Below, one piece after another: positions 15,942 to 25,095 of a DNA stretch of 42,947 bases. Each line of letters opens with the position of its first letter. The stretch's first letter is position 1. The position numbers and the translations under genes are program-made. Source of the stretch: Candidatus Thiodiazotropha sp. (ex Epidulcina cf. delphinae) (lineage in GTDB: Bacteria; Pseudomonadota; Gammaproteobacteria; Chromatiales; Chromatiaceae); NCBI GenBank assembly GCA_025656505.1, contig JAHXHR010000016.1, forward strand, positions 1-42,947. The letters are read 5' to 3'. The notes under the pieces were generated by a model that saw only the letters and a program-made list of their open reading frames with translations, did not search any database and was not told the DNA's origin.

Positions 15942-18029
15942 CTATTCAGTGTGGAAATCGTAGTCGATCGAGAACGACGGTTCCTGAATGAAATAGCCGC
16001 GGATATAGTTGACGCCGACGGACCAGAGGATGGCCAGGCTGCCGGCGTCCTCCACACCTGAGGCGATGGTCTTGGTGTTCCCGGTCTGAATCAGTTCGTT
16101 GAGGTGGTTCAACCTGTCCTGTCCTTCCTGGTTTTCGAACAGGTCAGAGAGAAAGGAGCTATGGAATTGGATGAAGTCGAGAGGAAAACTGCCGAGTATG
16201 GCCTCCGGTTTTTTCGCCAATCCGAAATGGTCGATACAGGTCTTGCACTTGATTTTCTTCAGGCCTTCGGCCAGTTTCCGGAGTTGATGAAGATGGGTGC
16301 GAGCTTCGCTGTCATCGAACTGGAAGGTCACCCAGGAGCCCTTTGCCTCGTAGTCCCGCAGGCAATCGCAGATAAAAAGCAGCAGTGTATCGTCATCGAG
16401 GGTGGCGCCGGATATATTGATGAAAAAATTGATTTTTTTTCCCTGTTTTCGCTGAGAGGCCAAGTCGTGAATAGCGTGTCTTATGACCCAGCGATCCAAT
16501 TCCGGCATTCTGCCCATGGCATCTACCTGACCCAGGAAATTATCCGGGTGAATCTCCTCCTGATTTTCATCAAGCAGGCGAATCGTCACGGCATAGTTTT
16601 CCCTGGTGTCGCCGTGCAGGCTGACAATCGGTTGATACGCCAGTTGGAATCGGTCGTTTTCGAAGGCGTAGCGAATCAGGTTGTTGAGGTTGGCTTCACC
16701 GGCCGTGGCATCCGATTCCTCCGGCAACCGGGTATCGGAGATATGGAAAGCGTTTCCTCCCTGCGAACGGGCTTGCTCGCAGACGTGGTATACCTGGGTA
16801 ACGAAATCGTGGCCGCTAAGCATGCCGTCTGAAGAAAAAGCCACGCCGATGCTGCAGCTTGGGTGGGATTCGCCTTCGCCGTCCTGATACTTGTGGGAGG
16901 CGACGGTCTCGCAGATGCGTTTTGCGAAATCCTCGGCCGCATGATTCTCCTGTGTCGGTGACAGAATGGTGAAGGTATGATCGCCGAAACGCGCAAGTAT
17001 GTCATGTTTGGAGATTATTTTACGTAGCAGTCGCGTGATCTCCAATAGCAGGCCGTCGCTGGCCTTGATGCCGGTCTTGCTGCGAATCTCCGTGAAATCA
17101 TCCAGGGAGATGTAGAAAAGGGTTTGCGGGTTATTGCCGTGGTTGAAGTGGTGTTTGGCCTCTTCATCAAGCTGGCCGAGGAAGTATTGGCGATTATAGA
17201 GTCCGGTCTGTACGTCCTGGGTGCTGAGTAGCCGCAGTTTCTCCTCGACTTCCCTGGAAATCGACTGATCGCGGATAATCACCTGGGTACAGGGTTCGCT
17301 ATCTATGCTGGCGGGGGTGAAATGGAGTTCAGCGCTGAATTCGGTGCCGTTGCCGCGCAGGCATGTTGTCTTCATTTCGGTGCTTTGTTCCGAATCGGCA
17401 CTCAATTTACGTAGCAGTTTCTTAAAGGTTTTATGTTCCGAGGGGGCGATCATATCCAGAATGGGAAGGCCCTCGATTTCCTCTTCCCCGGCGAGGCCGA
17501 ACAGTTCCAGATAGGTGCGGTTGGCCGTAACGTGCATGCCTTCATGCACATAGGCGATGGAATCCCTGGAGCTTTCGGTCAGGGCGTCGCATCGTTCCTC
17601 CGCTTCCTCAAGCTGGCGTTCGACACGTTGCAGACGGCGCAGGACGCTGAGATGTGTGTGTTCGCGGAGGACGACCTGCAGCAGATGCGCATAGTTCTTG
17701 CGCTGCACCAGGTCAGTGACTCCCTGCTCCATCAGTTCAAGCCGCAATTCATCATTGACATCGTCGGCGACCGCGATCACCGGGATGGTGGGATTGATGG
17801 CGCCGATCAGGGCGAACAGTTGAGTGGTGCTCAGGGCATCGCTCTCCACACTGAAAATCAGCAGATCGAGGTGCTTTTTTCCCTTGAGTGCAGCGCCCAA
17901 CAGGTCGGCGTCATGGTCGACTCGGGTGGCGTGCGCCGGCTTGCCGTTATTGCGCAGCGCATCCAGATAGGCCTCGATCTCTGGGATTGTATTGCCTACT
18001 ACCAGTAATTCTATAGCTTCATTGGGCAT
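15942..18029 (-). CDS. FimX-like degenerate REC-PAS-GGDEF-EAL protein
   Basis: The order REC-like (1-125), short coiled coil, PAS (about 150-245), GGDEF-like (about 270-430) and EAL-like (about 450-690), with total length 695, matches FimX of Pseudomonas, a cyclic-di-GMP receptor controlling type IV pili. Catalytic motifs are lost. GGDEF reads GDHTF at about 349-353. The EAL triad reads VTI at about 481-483, within YQPIVSLHGDTRENYAVTIR. The usual DDFG motif reads IDHFG. The REC domain lacks a clear phospho-acceptor context. It should therefore bind, not make or break, cyclic-di-GMP. It converges on the Met-rich gene; its promoter side abuts the inverted-repeat element at 18072. AGGACGG supports the ATG at 18029. 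Confidence 0.85.
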   Translation of the reverse strand: MPNEAIELLVVGNTIPEIEAYLDALRNNGKPAHATRVDHDADLLGAALKGKKHLDLLIFSVESDALSTTQLFALIGAINPTIPVIAVADDVNDELRLELMEQGVTDLVQRKNYAHLLQVVLREHTHLSVLRRLQRVERQLEEAEERCDALTESSRDSIAYVHEGMHVTANRTYLELFGLAGEEEIEGLPILDMIAPSEHKTFKKLLRKLSADSEQSTEMKTTCLRGNGTEFSAELHFTPASIDSEPCTQVIIRDQSISREVEEKLRLLSTQDVQTGLYNRQYFLGQLDEEAKHHFNHGNNPQTLFYISLDDFTEIRSKTGIKASDGLLLEITRLLRKIISKHDILARFGDHTFTILSPTQENHAAEDFAKRICETVASHKYQDGEGESHPSCSIGVAFSSDGMLSGHDFVTQVYHVCEQARSQGGNAFHISDTRLPEESDATAGEANLNNLIRYAFENDRFQLAYQPIVSLHGDTRENYAVTIRLLDENQEEIHPDNFLGQVDAMGRMPELDRWVIRHAIHDLASQRKQGKKINFFINISGATLDDDTLLLFICDCLRDYEAKGSWVTFQFDDSEARTHLHQLRKLAEGLKKIKCKTCIDHFGLAKKPEAILGSFPLDFIQFHSSFLSDLFENQEGQDRLNHLNELIQTGNTKTIASGVEDAGSLAILWSVGVNYIRGYFIQEPSFSIDYDFHTE

Positions 18030-18071
18030 GCAAAACCGTCCTGTTGCGTACTATTAACCCGGCAACCTAAT

Positions 18072-18193
18072 GTGGTGTAACGTATAAACTGTACCAATCA
18101 GAGGCCCGTCAATGCCTCGAGACCAGGCGCAACGCGCCTAGCAGCTGACGGCTTAGCGTCTCGCTGATTGGTGCGGTTTATACGTTACACCAC
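18072..18193. repeat. 122-bp inverted-repeat element (30-bp arms)
   Basis: The arms at 18072-18101 and 18164-18193 are inverted copies of 30 bp with three mismatches, beginning GTGGTGTAACGTATAAAC. A GC-rich 62-base centre contains smaller inverted pieces (AGGCGC / GCGCCT). The element lies between the DAHP synthase stop and the FimX-like start, both on the minus strand, and could end the first transcript or affect the second. Part of the arm recurs at 14400-14415. Confidence 0.8.
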
Positions 18194-18210
18194 ACTATAA
18201 TATATATGGT

Positions 18211-19275
18211 TCAGGCTGCTTTGATACTCTTGCGTCTCTGCCCCACGGCATTCGCCAAAGCCTCCAATAACGGCGCGCTATCATCCCAACCGATACAGGC
18301 ATCCGTAATACTCTGTCCATAGGTCAATGTCTTACCCTCTACGCGATCCTGCCTCCCCGCAGTGAGAAAGCTCTCGATCATCGCCCCCATGATGCGTTGA
18401 TCCCCGCGGGCGATTTGGCTTGCCACGTCGCGTCCCACCAACAACTGACGGGTATGCTGTTTTCGGCTGTTGGCATGGCTGAAGTCAATCATCAATCGGG
18501 GTTTGAGTCCATCGCTTTCCATCTCTTCCGTAGCGATGTTGATGCTTTCGGAATCATAGTTGGGACGGCTCCCCCCTCTGAGGATCAGATGGCAATCCCT
18601 ATTGCCATGGGTGGAGAAGATGGCGGAACGCCCCTCTTTGGTGACCGACAGGAAATGGTGAGGGTGGGATGAAGAGCGTACCGCATCCAGTGCGACACTC
18701 ATGCTGCCGTTGGTGGCGTTCTTGAAGCCGACCGGGCAGGAGAGACCGGAGGCGAGTTCCCGATGGGCCTGACTCTCGGTTGTGCGGGCTCCGATCGCGC
18801 CCCAACTGATGAGATCGGCAATATATTGCGGACTGATCAGATCCAGGTATTCCGTGCCGGCGGGGAGGCCCAGGTCGTTGATATCCAACAGCAGCTTGCG
18901 CGCCAGCCGTAGTCCCCGGTTGATCTCGAACCTGTCATCCAGGGTCGGGTCATTGATCAACCCCTTCCAGCCGACTGTGGTGCGGGGCTTTTCGAAATAG
19001 ACGCGCATGACGATCTCGAGTTCACCCTTCAATGTCTCGCGCAGCGGTTGCAGGCGCTTGGCGTAGTCCAGCGCGGCCTGCGGATCATGTACGGAACAGG
19101 GACCGATGATCACCAATAAACGGTCGTCCTCGTCGTTGAGGATGCGATGGATGGTCTGTCTGGCTTGATAGACCGTGTCGGCCGCCTTCTCAGTGATCGG
19201 GAGTTCCTGATGGATTTGAGCCGGTGTGCTCAACTCTTTGATGGCCTTGATGCGAAGATCGTCAGTCTGTTTCAT
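18211..19275 (-). CDS. DAHP synthase, class I (AroG/AroF type)
   Basis: The enzyme joins phosphoenolpyruvate and erythrose 4-phosphate to give DAHP, the first step of the shikimate pathway. From ATG 19275 it has 354 residues and aligns along its length with E. coli AroG-type enzymes: DDLRIKAIKEL, LLVIIGPCSVHDP, MRVYFEKPRTTVGWKGLIND, GAIGARTTESQAHRELASG, MIDFSHANS and SITDACIGW. The frame opens with TTG at 19296, but the ATG fits family starts. Which aromatic amino acid inhibits it cannot be read with confidence, so no isozyme letter is given. It lies downstream of cbbO2 on the same strand, after a 151-base gap. Confidence 0.93.
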   Translation of the reverse strand: MKQTDDLRIKAIKELSTPAQIHQELPITEKAADTVYQARQTIHRILNDEDDRLLVIIGPCSVHDPQAALDYAKRLQPLRETLKGELEIVMRVYFEKPRTTVGWKGLINDPTLDDRFEINRGLRLARKLLLDINDLGLPAGTEYLDLISPQYIADLISWGAIGARTTESQAHRELASGLSCPVGFKNATNGSMSVALDAVRSSSHPHHFLSVTKEGRSAIFSTHGNRDCHLILRGGSRPNYDSESINIATEEMESDGLKPRLMIDFSHANSRKQHTRQLLVGRDVASQIARGDQRIMGAMIESFLTAGRQDRVEGKTLTYGQSITDACIGWDDSAPLLEALANAVGQRRKSIKAA

Positions 19276-19426
19276 GCGATGAAGCTGAGATGCCAATGCC
19301 TATTAAAATCGATCAATTATACATGCATAACCCGAATCGGCGAGAAGTGTTTAGGCGAGGATAGCCAACCACTTGTCAATCCGGACGATTCAGCGGCGAT
19401 GTTTAGCCTGACGCCGGGACAAAAGC

Positions 19427-21676
19427 CTACTTGGTCAAGGCCATGAAGAGCTTGGGCAGTTGCTCAGGCAGTCGCTCCACCCGATCAATGACCGTGAACT
19501 GATTGCCGAAGATATCGCTGACATACTCGTCGGCATGGGGATCCAGATTGATGCAATAGGTGTAGATGCCGTCCTGGTCGGCCTCCTGCACCGCCTTGCG
19601 GCTGTCTTCGATCAACAAGCGTTCATCATGCACATCGATATCGGCAGGCTCGCCGTCGGTTAGGATCAGCAGCAGTTTTTTATCCGCCTGCCTGGTGCTG
19701 AGGTAGTGAGTCGAGTGACGAATGGCCGCCCCCATGCGGGTCGACCAGCCGGCCTGCATGGCCGCCAACCGGCTTTTGACCTCATCGTTCCAGTGTTCGC
19801 CATAACCCTTGATATGCTGATAGCGCACTTCATGGCGGGTGTTGGAGGAGAAACCGGCAATGGCGAAGCTGTCGCCAAGCTGTTCGATGGCCCAGCCCAG
19901 CAGCGAGACGGCCTCCTGACTCAGTTCCAGTATCGACTGCTGACAGCCGTCAGGTATCTGATCCACCGATGCTGAGAGATCGATCAACAGCATCACCGCG
20001 ATGTCGCGCCCGTCATGCCGGTGACTCATGTTGATCCGGGGGTCTGGGGTGACGCCGCTTTTGTACTCGATCAGTGAACGGATGGCTACGTCCAGGTCGA
20101 GTTCGCTGCCTTCCTCTTGATAGCGGATCCGCACATATTGCTGAGGTTTGAGCAAGTCCAGCAGTCGCTTCAGTTGTTTTGCCAGCGCCTGATGTTTGCT
20201 CAACAGGGCATCGATCCGTGCGGCGTCTCCCGATGGATGCAGACTCTCGTAGAGGCTGACCCAGTCGGGATTGTAGGTCTTGCTTTTGTAGTCCCACTCC
20301 GGGTAGTGACGGGGCGGCAGGCCGTGAATCTCCTCCTCCGATTGTTTGCGCTTTTGTTCGGCATCGAACATCTCCTCTTCATCCCCCTCTTCGATGAAGA
20401 TCCACATATGGCGATTGTCGTCCCGGTAACCGACCTCTGTATCGGTGAAATAGACATTCGCGGAGAGATCCGCCTGGCGGCGGGTCCGCGCAATATAGGA
20501 GACGGCGAGATTGACCATTTCCTGGGTGTCGGCAATGCCGTTTGCGAGGCTGCTGTGGAAACGCTCTAGGAACTCCAGCAGATCAGGGTTGGTATAACCA
20601 TGATCGGGGTTCAAGGCAGCGTAAGAGAACATCGCCAGGCGGTGGCGGATACAGGACTCCTTCTGCGGATCGCAATCATCTTCGCCGGGTATCGGGTGGA
20701 GGGCCGACAGCAGATGGCGCAGGCCCGGGTATTCACGGGTCGCCAGCAGATCGACCCTGGCATCCTCGAAGGTTTCGATGGCGACACGCTGAAAGGGGCT
20801 GAAATTGTCCGCCACCACATGCGAGGTCCACTGCTGGTGGGCCGCCACATGCGCCAGCAGCGCACGGTAGCGGTCGATGCCGGCGATACCGTTTTTATCG
20901 TCATAGACATCGGGTACGCGGATACCCAGTGAGTCGAAATAGGGCATGGGTTTACGCAGTTCGTCAAAGCCTTCGGAGTAGGGGATGAAATGCGCCTTGC
21001 TGCGCCATAACGACTTCATGTAGAGATCGAGTTTGCGCTCATGGTCGACATACAGGGTGCCGTGCCGTTCTCGCCGCAGGATGGCCCGACTGTCGGCCGA
21101 CTGAAGGCTGAAGAAGTCGATCTGCCGCTGGGGGTGGGTGGCGTAGTTGCGCACTCCGTAATCGATCCAGTTCCTCAACCCCTCGAAGGAGAGCCGGCTT
21201 AACAGGTAGGGCATTTTTTTCAGCAGGTCGGGGAGTGAAGGGCTGGGGATGGTGGTATGAAAGCCATGGATGGAGCCTGTGGTGCGAGCCATCATATCGA
21301 GCAGCAGATCGATGAATCGATGCATCAACGCCTCACTGCCGAGTCTTCGACCGGCCTCCGGCAGCATTTGCAGAAAGGGCAATATCGCCTTGCCGTTAGG
21401 GCTGCGGGAGAGTTTCCAGACGGTTTCCGAGATCAGCGGGATGACCGCTTCACCGATCCGTACAGCGATCTCCGGCAGTTCTTCGAGGAACACGATCACC
21501 GGTTCCACGCCACGCCCGATCTTACAGGTCAGGGAAGCGCCCTCCAGTAATGCGTCGACGCCTTCCCGGCTCAGCAACTGTTCAGCCTGCACTATACAGT
21601 CAGGGAAAACGGAATCGATCTGCTCGAATCCGCAACTTAGCTGTTCACGATAGGCCTTGAGTCTTGTCTCGTTCAT
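19427..21676 (-). CDS. cbbO: RuBisCO activase subunit CbbO2 (VWA protein)
   Basis: CbbO is the adaptor of the CbbQO RuBisCO activase: its C-terminal von Willebrand A domain binds RuBisCO while CbbQ hexamers supply ATPase power to strip inhibitory sugar phosphates. This 749-residue copy has the VWA metal site DLSAS in LLIDLSASVDQ near residue 560, then SFAIAGFSSNTRHEV and LILTDGEPADID. It follows cbbQ2 by 110 bases in the form II locus, so it should serve CbbM, as Q2O2 pairs do in Acidithiobacillus. It is 47 residues shorter than the form I-linked copy and clearly diverged from it. Confidence 0.92.
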   Translation of the reverse strand: MNETRLKAYREQLSCGFEQIDSVFPDCIVQAEQLLSREGVDALLEGASLTCKIGRGVEPVIVFLEELPEIAVRIGEAVIPLISETVWKLSRSPNGKAILPFLQMLPEAGRRLGSEALMHRFIDLLLDMMARTTGSIHGFHTTIPSPSLPDLLKKMPYLLSRLSFEGLRNWIDYGVRNYATHPQRQIDFFSLQSADSRAILRRERHGTLYVDHERKLDLYMKSLWRSKAHFIPYSEGFDELRKPMPYFDSLGIRVPDVYDDKNGIAGIDRYRALLAHVAAHQQWTSHVVADNFSPFQRVAIETFEDARVDLLATREYPGLRHLLSALHPIPGEDDCDPQKESCIRHRLAMFSYAALNPDHGYTNPDLLEFLERFHSSLANGIADTQEMVNLAVSYIARTRRQADLSANVYFTDTEVGYRDDNRHMWIFIEEGDEEEMFDAEQKRKQSEEEIHGLPPRHYPEWDYKSKTYNPDWVSLYESLHPSGDAARIDALLSKHQALAKQLKRLLDLLKPQQYVRIRYQEEGSELDLDVAIRSLIEYKSGVTPDPRINMSHRHDGRDIAVMLLIDLSASVDQIPDGCQQSILELSQEAVSLLGWAIEQLGDSFAIAGFSSNTRHEVRYQHIKGYGEHWNDEVKSRLAAMQAGWSTRMGAAIRHSTHYLSTRQADKKLLLILTDGEPADIDVHDERLLIEDSRKAVQEADQDGIYTYCINLDPHADEYVSDIFGNQFTVIDRVERLPEQLPKLFMALTK

Positions 21677-21786
21677 GGTGAATTTTGGTGCTTATTTCGC
21701 CCGAGTTTTTTTATTGAAATAGGTGTGCGCGAAGCGTGCACATTCAATTTACAATTCAAAAGGATCAATCCGTGGAAGCGGATTGA

Positions 21787-22593
21787 TCAACCAAATACGG
21801 CTTCAATGGCATGATCCAGGGTGGCGACGATATCTTTGTCGTCAGTGATCGGGCGCACCAGCGCCATGCGACAGGCGGCGTTCGGATCGATGCCGCGCTT
21901 GACCAGTTTTGCCGCGTAGACCAGCAGGCGGGTCGATATGCCCTCATCCAGTCCGTGCCCCTTGAGATTGCGGGCCGTTTCGCCGATCTTTACCAGTTTG
22001 GCGGCATGCTCCTCGTCAACCCCGGTTTCCTTGGTGATGATGGAGACCTCTAGGTCGGATGGCGCATAGTCGAAATCGAGGGCCGAGAAGCGCTGCTTGG
22101 TCGATTGTTTGAGGTCTTTCATCAGGCTCTGGTAGCCAGGGTTGTAGGAGATCACCAGTTGAAAATCCTCATGCGCAGAGATCACCTCACCTTTCTTGTC
22201 CAGGGGCAGGGTGCGCCGGTGGTCAGTCAAGGGATGGATCACCACGGTGGTGTCCTGTCGCGCCTCCACCACCTCGTCCAGGTAACAGATGGCGCCGATG
22301 CGGGCCGCCACGGTCAACGGGCCGTCGAGCCAGCGGGTGCCTTCGGCATCCAGCAGGTAACGCCCGACCAGATCAGAGGCGGTCATGTCTTCGTTACAGG
22401 CCACTGTGATCAATGGCTTGCCGAGTCGCCAGGCCATGTGTTCGATAAAACGTGATTTACCGCAACCGGTAGGACCTTTGATCATCACCGGGAGTCTTTC
22501 TGCATAGGCGGCCTCATAGAGCTCGATCTCATCTTCCTGGGGTTGATAGTAGGGCTCTTGATTGATGATGTATTGGTCGATCTCGGCGCTCAT
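21787..22593 (-). CDS. cbbQ: RuBisCO activase ATPase CbbQ2
   Basis: A 268-residue MoxR-type AAA+ ATPase. Walker A GPTGCGKS is at 40-47, Walker B in [10 protein letters not shown], with the typical [16 protein letters not shown] and [14 protein letters not shown] segments. It forms the ring motor of the CbbQO activase. The frame can be read from GTG 22599, but ATG 22593 has GGAG five bases upstream and gives the same length as CbbQ1. The gene lies downstream of cbbM but is separated from it by a terminator and a 279-bp repeat, so it may have lower expression than cbbM or its own promoter. Confidence 0.93.
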   Translation of the reverse strand: MSAEIDQYIINQEPYYQPQEDEIELYEAAYAERLPVMIKGPTGCGKSRFIEHMAWRLGKPLITVACNEDMTASDLVGRYLLDAEGTRWLDGPLTVAARIGAICYLDEVVEARQDTTVVIHPLTDHRRTLPLDKKGEVISAHEDFQLVISYNPGYQSLMKDLKQSTKQRFSALDFDYAPSDLEVSIITKETGVDEEHAAKLVKIGETARNLKGHGLDEGISTRLLVYAAKLVKRGIDPNAACRMALVRPITDDKDIVATLDHAIEAVFG

Positions 22594-22695
22594 ATTCACT
22601 CCGTTTACTGGTAAGGTCGTTTGTTAGCAGGCATGACTCAGCCGGGTTAATCAATAGGGGCAGAGCCTGCTCGAGCAGCATCGCCACAGGATAAA

Positions 22696-22974
22696 CCTAA
22701 AAACCGCAGTTGGCCGCTCCATCCTGATACTAAACTATTGATAGGCAAACGATTGACTTCAATTTGCCTATTCACCGGCTGGGTGAACCACGCTACGGGG
22801 TGAATGGCACGCTTGCGGCGGCGCATGACTGCGTTGCAACGCCTTGGAATAGCATGACTATTGCGCGTCGTGCAGGGACGCACAAGTGTCGCAAGCACAG
22901 GGATGTGCAGGAGCGACCCTTGCCCTGCACCCCCGCAAGCGCACACTTCACCCCGTCCAACTGCGGTTTTTAGG
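22696..22974. repeat. 279-bp element with perfect 18-bp inverted ends between cbbM and cbbQ2
   Basis: CCTAAAAACCGCAGTTGG at 22696-22713 and its exact reverse complement at 22957-22974 bound the element, and ATAAA flanks it on both sides (22691-22695 and 22975-22979), as a target-site duplication would. The interior has the inverted pair ATAGGCAAA / TTTGCCTAT, GCGTTGCAACGC (22831-22842) and AATAGCATGACTATT (22848-22862). Its left third matches 42759-42867 in inverted orientation at nearly 90%, and its right end matches 791-815. No protein is encoded. It looks like a non-autonomous mobile element or large REP-like sequence. Confidence 0.85.
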
Positions 22975-22997
22975 ATAAAAGCCCCCTCACGGGGGCT
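22975..22997 (-). terminator. Intrinsic terminator of cbbM
   Basis: On the minus strand AGCCCCC-GTGA-GGGGGCT forms a 7-bp, GC-rich stem with a 4-nt loop, followed at once by TTTTAT. It lies 38 bases past the cbbM stop. The repeat element starts directly beyond it, so cbbM should end here for most transcripts. Confidence 0.88.
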
Positions 22998-23034
22998 TTG
23001 AAATGCCAATCCAATCGGCTTGCCGGGCGGTAGC

Positions 23035-24420
23035 TTATTTGTGTACTCCCAGCTTTTCGCGCCAGCCTGGGAATATGGCGTCGGCATCAAGCGGGAAGGA
23101 CTCGAATGCACGCGCGAACTCATGGTGCTCTTTTGCGTACTCGATCGGGTCGGCGCCCTCTTTCCAGCACTCGTAGGCCTGACGCAGGGAGGTGGCGCCG
23201 GCGGCCGGGCTGTCGATGTGGCCGTAGGAGCCGCCACCGGCGGTGTTGATTACGTTGCCGTGGCCCAGGTTTTCGAAGAAGCCGGGCAGACGCAGGGCGT
23301 TCATGCCGCCGGAGATGATCGGCGTGGTGGGCCTCATGCCGAACCACTGCTGGTTGTAGACAGGACCCTGGCACTCGTCGCGCTCAATCATGTAGGCGAT
23401 GATCCTGTCATCGGCTTCGCCTTCCATCTTACCGTAGCCCATGGTGCCGACGTGGATGCCGGAGGCGCCCTGCAGGCGAGACATCTTGGCCAGCACGAAA
23501 GCAGTGTAACCACGGTTGGAAGAGGGTGAGGTCACCGCACCGTGGCCGGCGCGATGGTAGTGCAGGTACTGGTCGGGATACTGACGGCGGGCGGTGGTGA
23601 CCATGCCGGGTCCGCCCACATAACCATCAACCAGGAGGGCGACCTTGTCGGCGTCTTCGCCAAAGCTTTCCAGGATGAAGTCGGCGCGGGCGCACATCTC
23701 GAAATGGTCGTCAGCGGTGATGTTGGCGGAGAACAGCTTGGCCTCGCCGGTCTCGTCCTGAGCGCGTTTCATGGCGTCGACCACCAGCGGGATGACCTTC
23801 TTGGTCGGTGCGAAGACCTGGTTGCCTTGAGGCTCGTCGTTCTTGATGAAGTCGCCGCCCAGCCAGAACTGGTAAGCGGCTGCAGCGAAAGGCTCCGGAC
23901 GCAGCCCCAGCTTGGGCTTGATGATGGTGCCGGCGATGTAGCCGCCGTTCTCAATAGGACGCCCCAGAATACGCCACAGGTCGGAGATATCGGTTGCCGG
24001 ACCGTCGAACAGTTGGATCGCTCGGGGCGGCACATGGAAGTCGATCATCTTACCGTATGCGATATCGCCCATACCCTGGTTGTTGCCGATGACTAGGGTC
24101 AGGAAGGAGACCATCATCATCCGGCCGTCGGTGATGTTGCGGTCAAACAAATCCATCGGATAGGCGATGCGCATGTCTTGAGTGGCTTCATCGATATGGT
24201 AGACCAGCGCGTCCACGCCCTTGGTGAAATCGTCGGTGGTGGAGACCTCGACGTTGGTGCCGGTGGAGGACTCGGCAGCGAAGTGGGCCGCGGCTTCGAG
24301 GTAGCCGACGCCGGCTATCGGTTTCATTTTGTAGGCACAGAGAATATGCTTGCCGCCAGTAATCAGATCCGCTTCCTTTAGGCTCAGGTCTGAATAACGA
24401 GATGATTGGTCTAATGCCAT
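23035..24420 (-). CDS. cbbM: RuBisCO form II large subunit CbbM
   Basis: CbbM fixes CO2 onto ribulose 1,5-bisphosphate without small subunits; form II enzymes suit high CO2 and low O2. The 461-residue protein is of standard length and carries [10 protein letters not shown], the carbamylated Lys in [10 protein letters not shown] (Lys193), [10 protein letters not shown] and the C-terminal loop region [25 protein letters not shown] precedes the ATG. It leads the form II locus, followed by a terminator, a repeat, then cbbQ2 and cbbO2. Upstream lie two AT-rich dyads likely bound by CbbR, and the divergent unknown gene at 24754. Confidence 0.98.
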   Translation of the reverse strand: MALDQSSRYSDLSLKEADLITGGKHILCAYKMKPIAGVGYLEAAAHFAAESSTGTNVEVSTTDDFTKGVDALVYHIDEATQDMRIAYPMDLFDRNITDGRMMMVSFLTLVIGNNQGMGDIAYGKMIDFHVPPRAIQLFDGPATDISDLWRILGRPIENGGYIAGTIIKPKLGLRPEPFAAAAYQFWLGGDFIKNDEPQGNQVFAPTKKVIPLVVDAMKRAQDETGEAKLFSANITADDHFEMCARADFILESFGEDADKVALLVDGYVGGPGMVTTARRQYPDQYLHYHRAGHGAVTSPSSNRGYTAFVLAKMSRLQGASGIHVGTMGYGKMEGEADDRIIAYMIERDECQGPVYNQQWFGMRPTTPIISGGMNALRLPGFFENLGHGNVINTAGGGSYGHIDSPAAGATSLRQAYECWKEGADPIEYAKEHHEFARAFESFPLDADAIFPGWREKLGVHK

Positions 24421-24527
24421 GTTGTCTACTCCGGTTAGTGAATCTCTAGGGGGTGGCGGTCATGCCCGCCAACCAGAAACCCATGAATCATGTAGGGAAT
24501 CAGGGTTAAACCATACAGTTTGAAGGT

Positions 24528-24577
24528 GTATAAGTAAATAGCAAATATACTTATACATTCTATAAGTTTAAGCTTAT
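24528..24577. promoter_or_regulatory. Tandem AT-rich dyads in the cbbM upstream region (candidate CbbR sites)
   Basis: GTATAAGTA (24528-24536) and TACTTATAC (24548-24556) form a perfect 9-bp dyad; ATAAG (24562-24566) and CTTAT (24573-24577) form a second. LysR-type CbbR proteins bind such AT-rich interrupted dyads of the TNA-N7/8-TNA kind. The sites lie 108-157 bases before the cbbM ATG, within the 333-base divergent gap, and share ATAA/TTAT half-sites with the cbbL promoter region. They could also control the divergent gene at 24754. Confidence 0.55.
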
Positions 24578-24753
24578 GATGTATGTCTGACGTCTTTTCC
24601 AGGTTCTCCTTGGGTGATCCACGCCTGTGCCGGCCCGGCCCTGTTATCGAAAAAAGGGTGCAGCGACGAAAACTCGTATAGAATGGTGGCGATTCCAAAT
24701 ACCATCAGGAATACAAATGACTCACCCATGTCAAGTTACGAGTAGTGTTTCGA

Positions 24754-25056
24754 ATGACTGAAAAGCGATACAACGGTATAAACAATGATCCCACCGGCGC
24801 CATGAATCCGACGGGCAACATCATCCGTGACGCCTGGGTTTTCGGCCTGATCCCCGAGACCGAGACCTGCCGAGGCTGGTTAGTACAGGGTGTCGACGCG
24901 CTCTACGATAAGGTCACCAAGGAGTGGGAGAAATATGGCCACCTGATGTCAAATTTGCCTCCTGAACTGGCAGAGAAGCACAGCCGCATCTATCAGCAGG
25001 CGATTATCGATGCCAAGGCGAAGGGGTGGAATCCCGAACTGGATGAGAATGACTGA
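24754..25056 (+). CDS. Conserved-looking small protein of unknown function, divergent from cbbM
   Basis: A soluble protein of 100 residues with no signal or membrane segment. It begins MTEKRYNGINNDPTGAMNPTGNIIRDAWVFG and ends in the acidic PELDEND. The compact Gly/Asn/Pro-rich start followed by two helices (GWLVQGVDALYDKVTKEWEKYG and ELAEKHSRIYQQAIIDAKAKG) looks like a small helical domain. I do not recognise a family. GTG at 24745 is an alternative start. It shares an upstream region with cbbM and precedes the gene at 25096 by 39 bases, so the two are probably one transcription unit. Confidence 0.75.
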   Translation: MTEKRYNGINNDPTGAMNPTGNIIRDAWVFGLIPETETCRGWLVQGVDALYDKVTKEWEKYGHLMSNLPPELAEKHSRIYQQAIIDAKAKGWNPELDEND

Positions 25057-25095
25057 GGCCCAGGGCCGATTGGATTAGTGTTAACAGGCCCTCGT

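Noticed and set aside
16104..16832. 242-codon plus-strand frame opposite the FimX-like gene
   Set aside because: Antisense to a well-supported multi-domain protein.
22647..23237. 196-codon minus-strand frame across the cbbM 3' end and the repeat
   Set aside because: Mixes cbbM in the wrong frame with repeat DNA; no coding signs.
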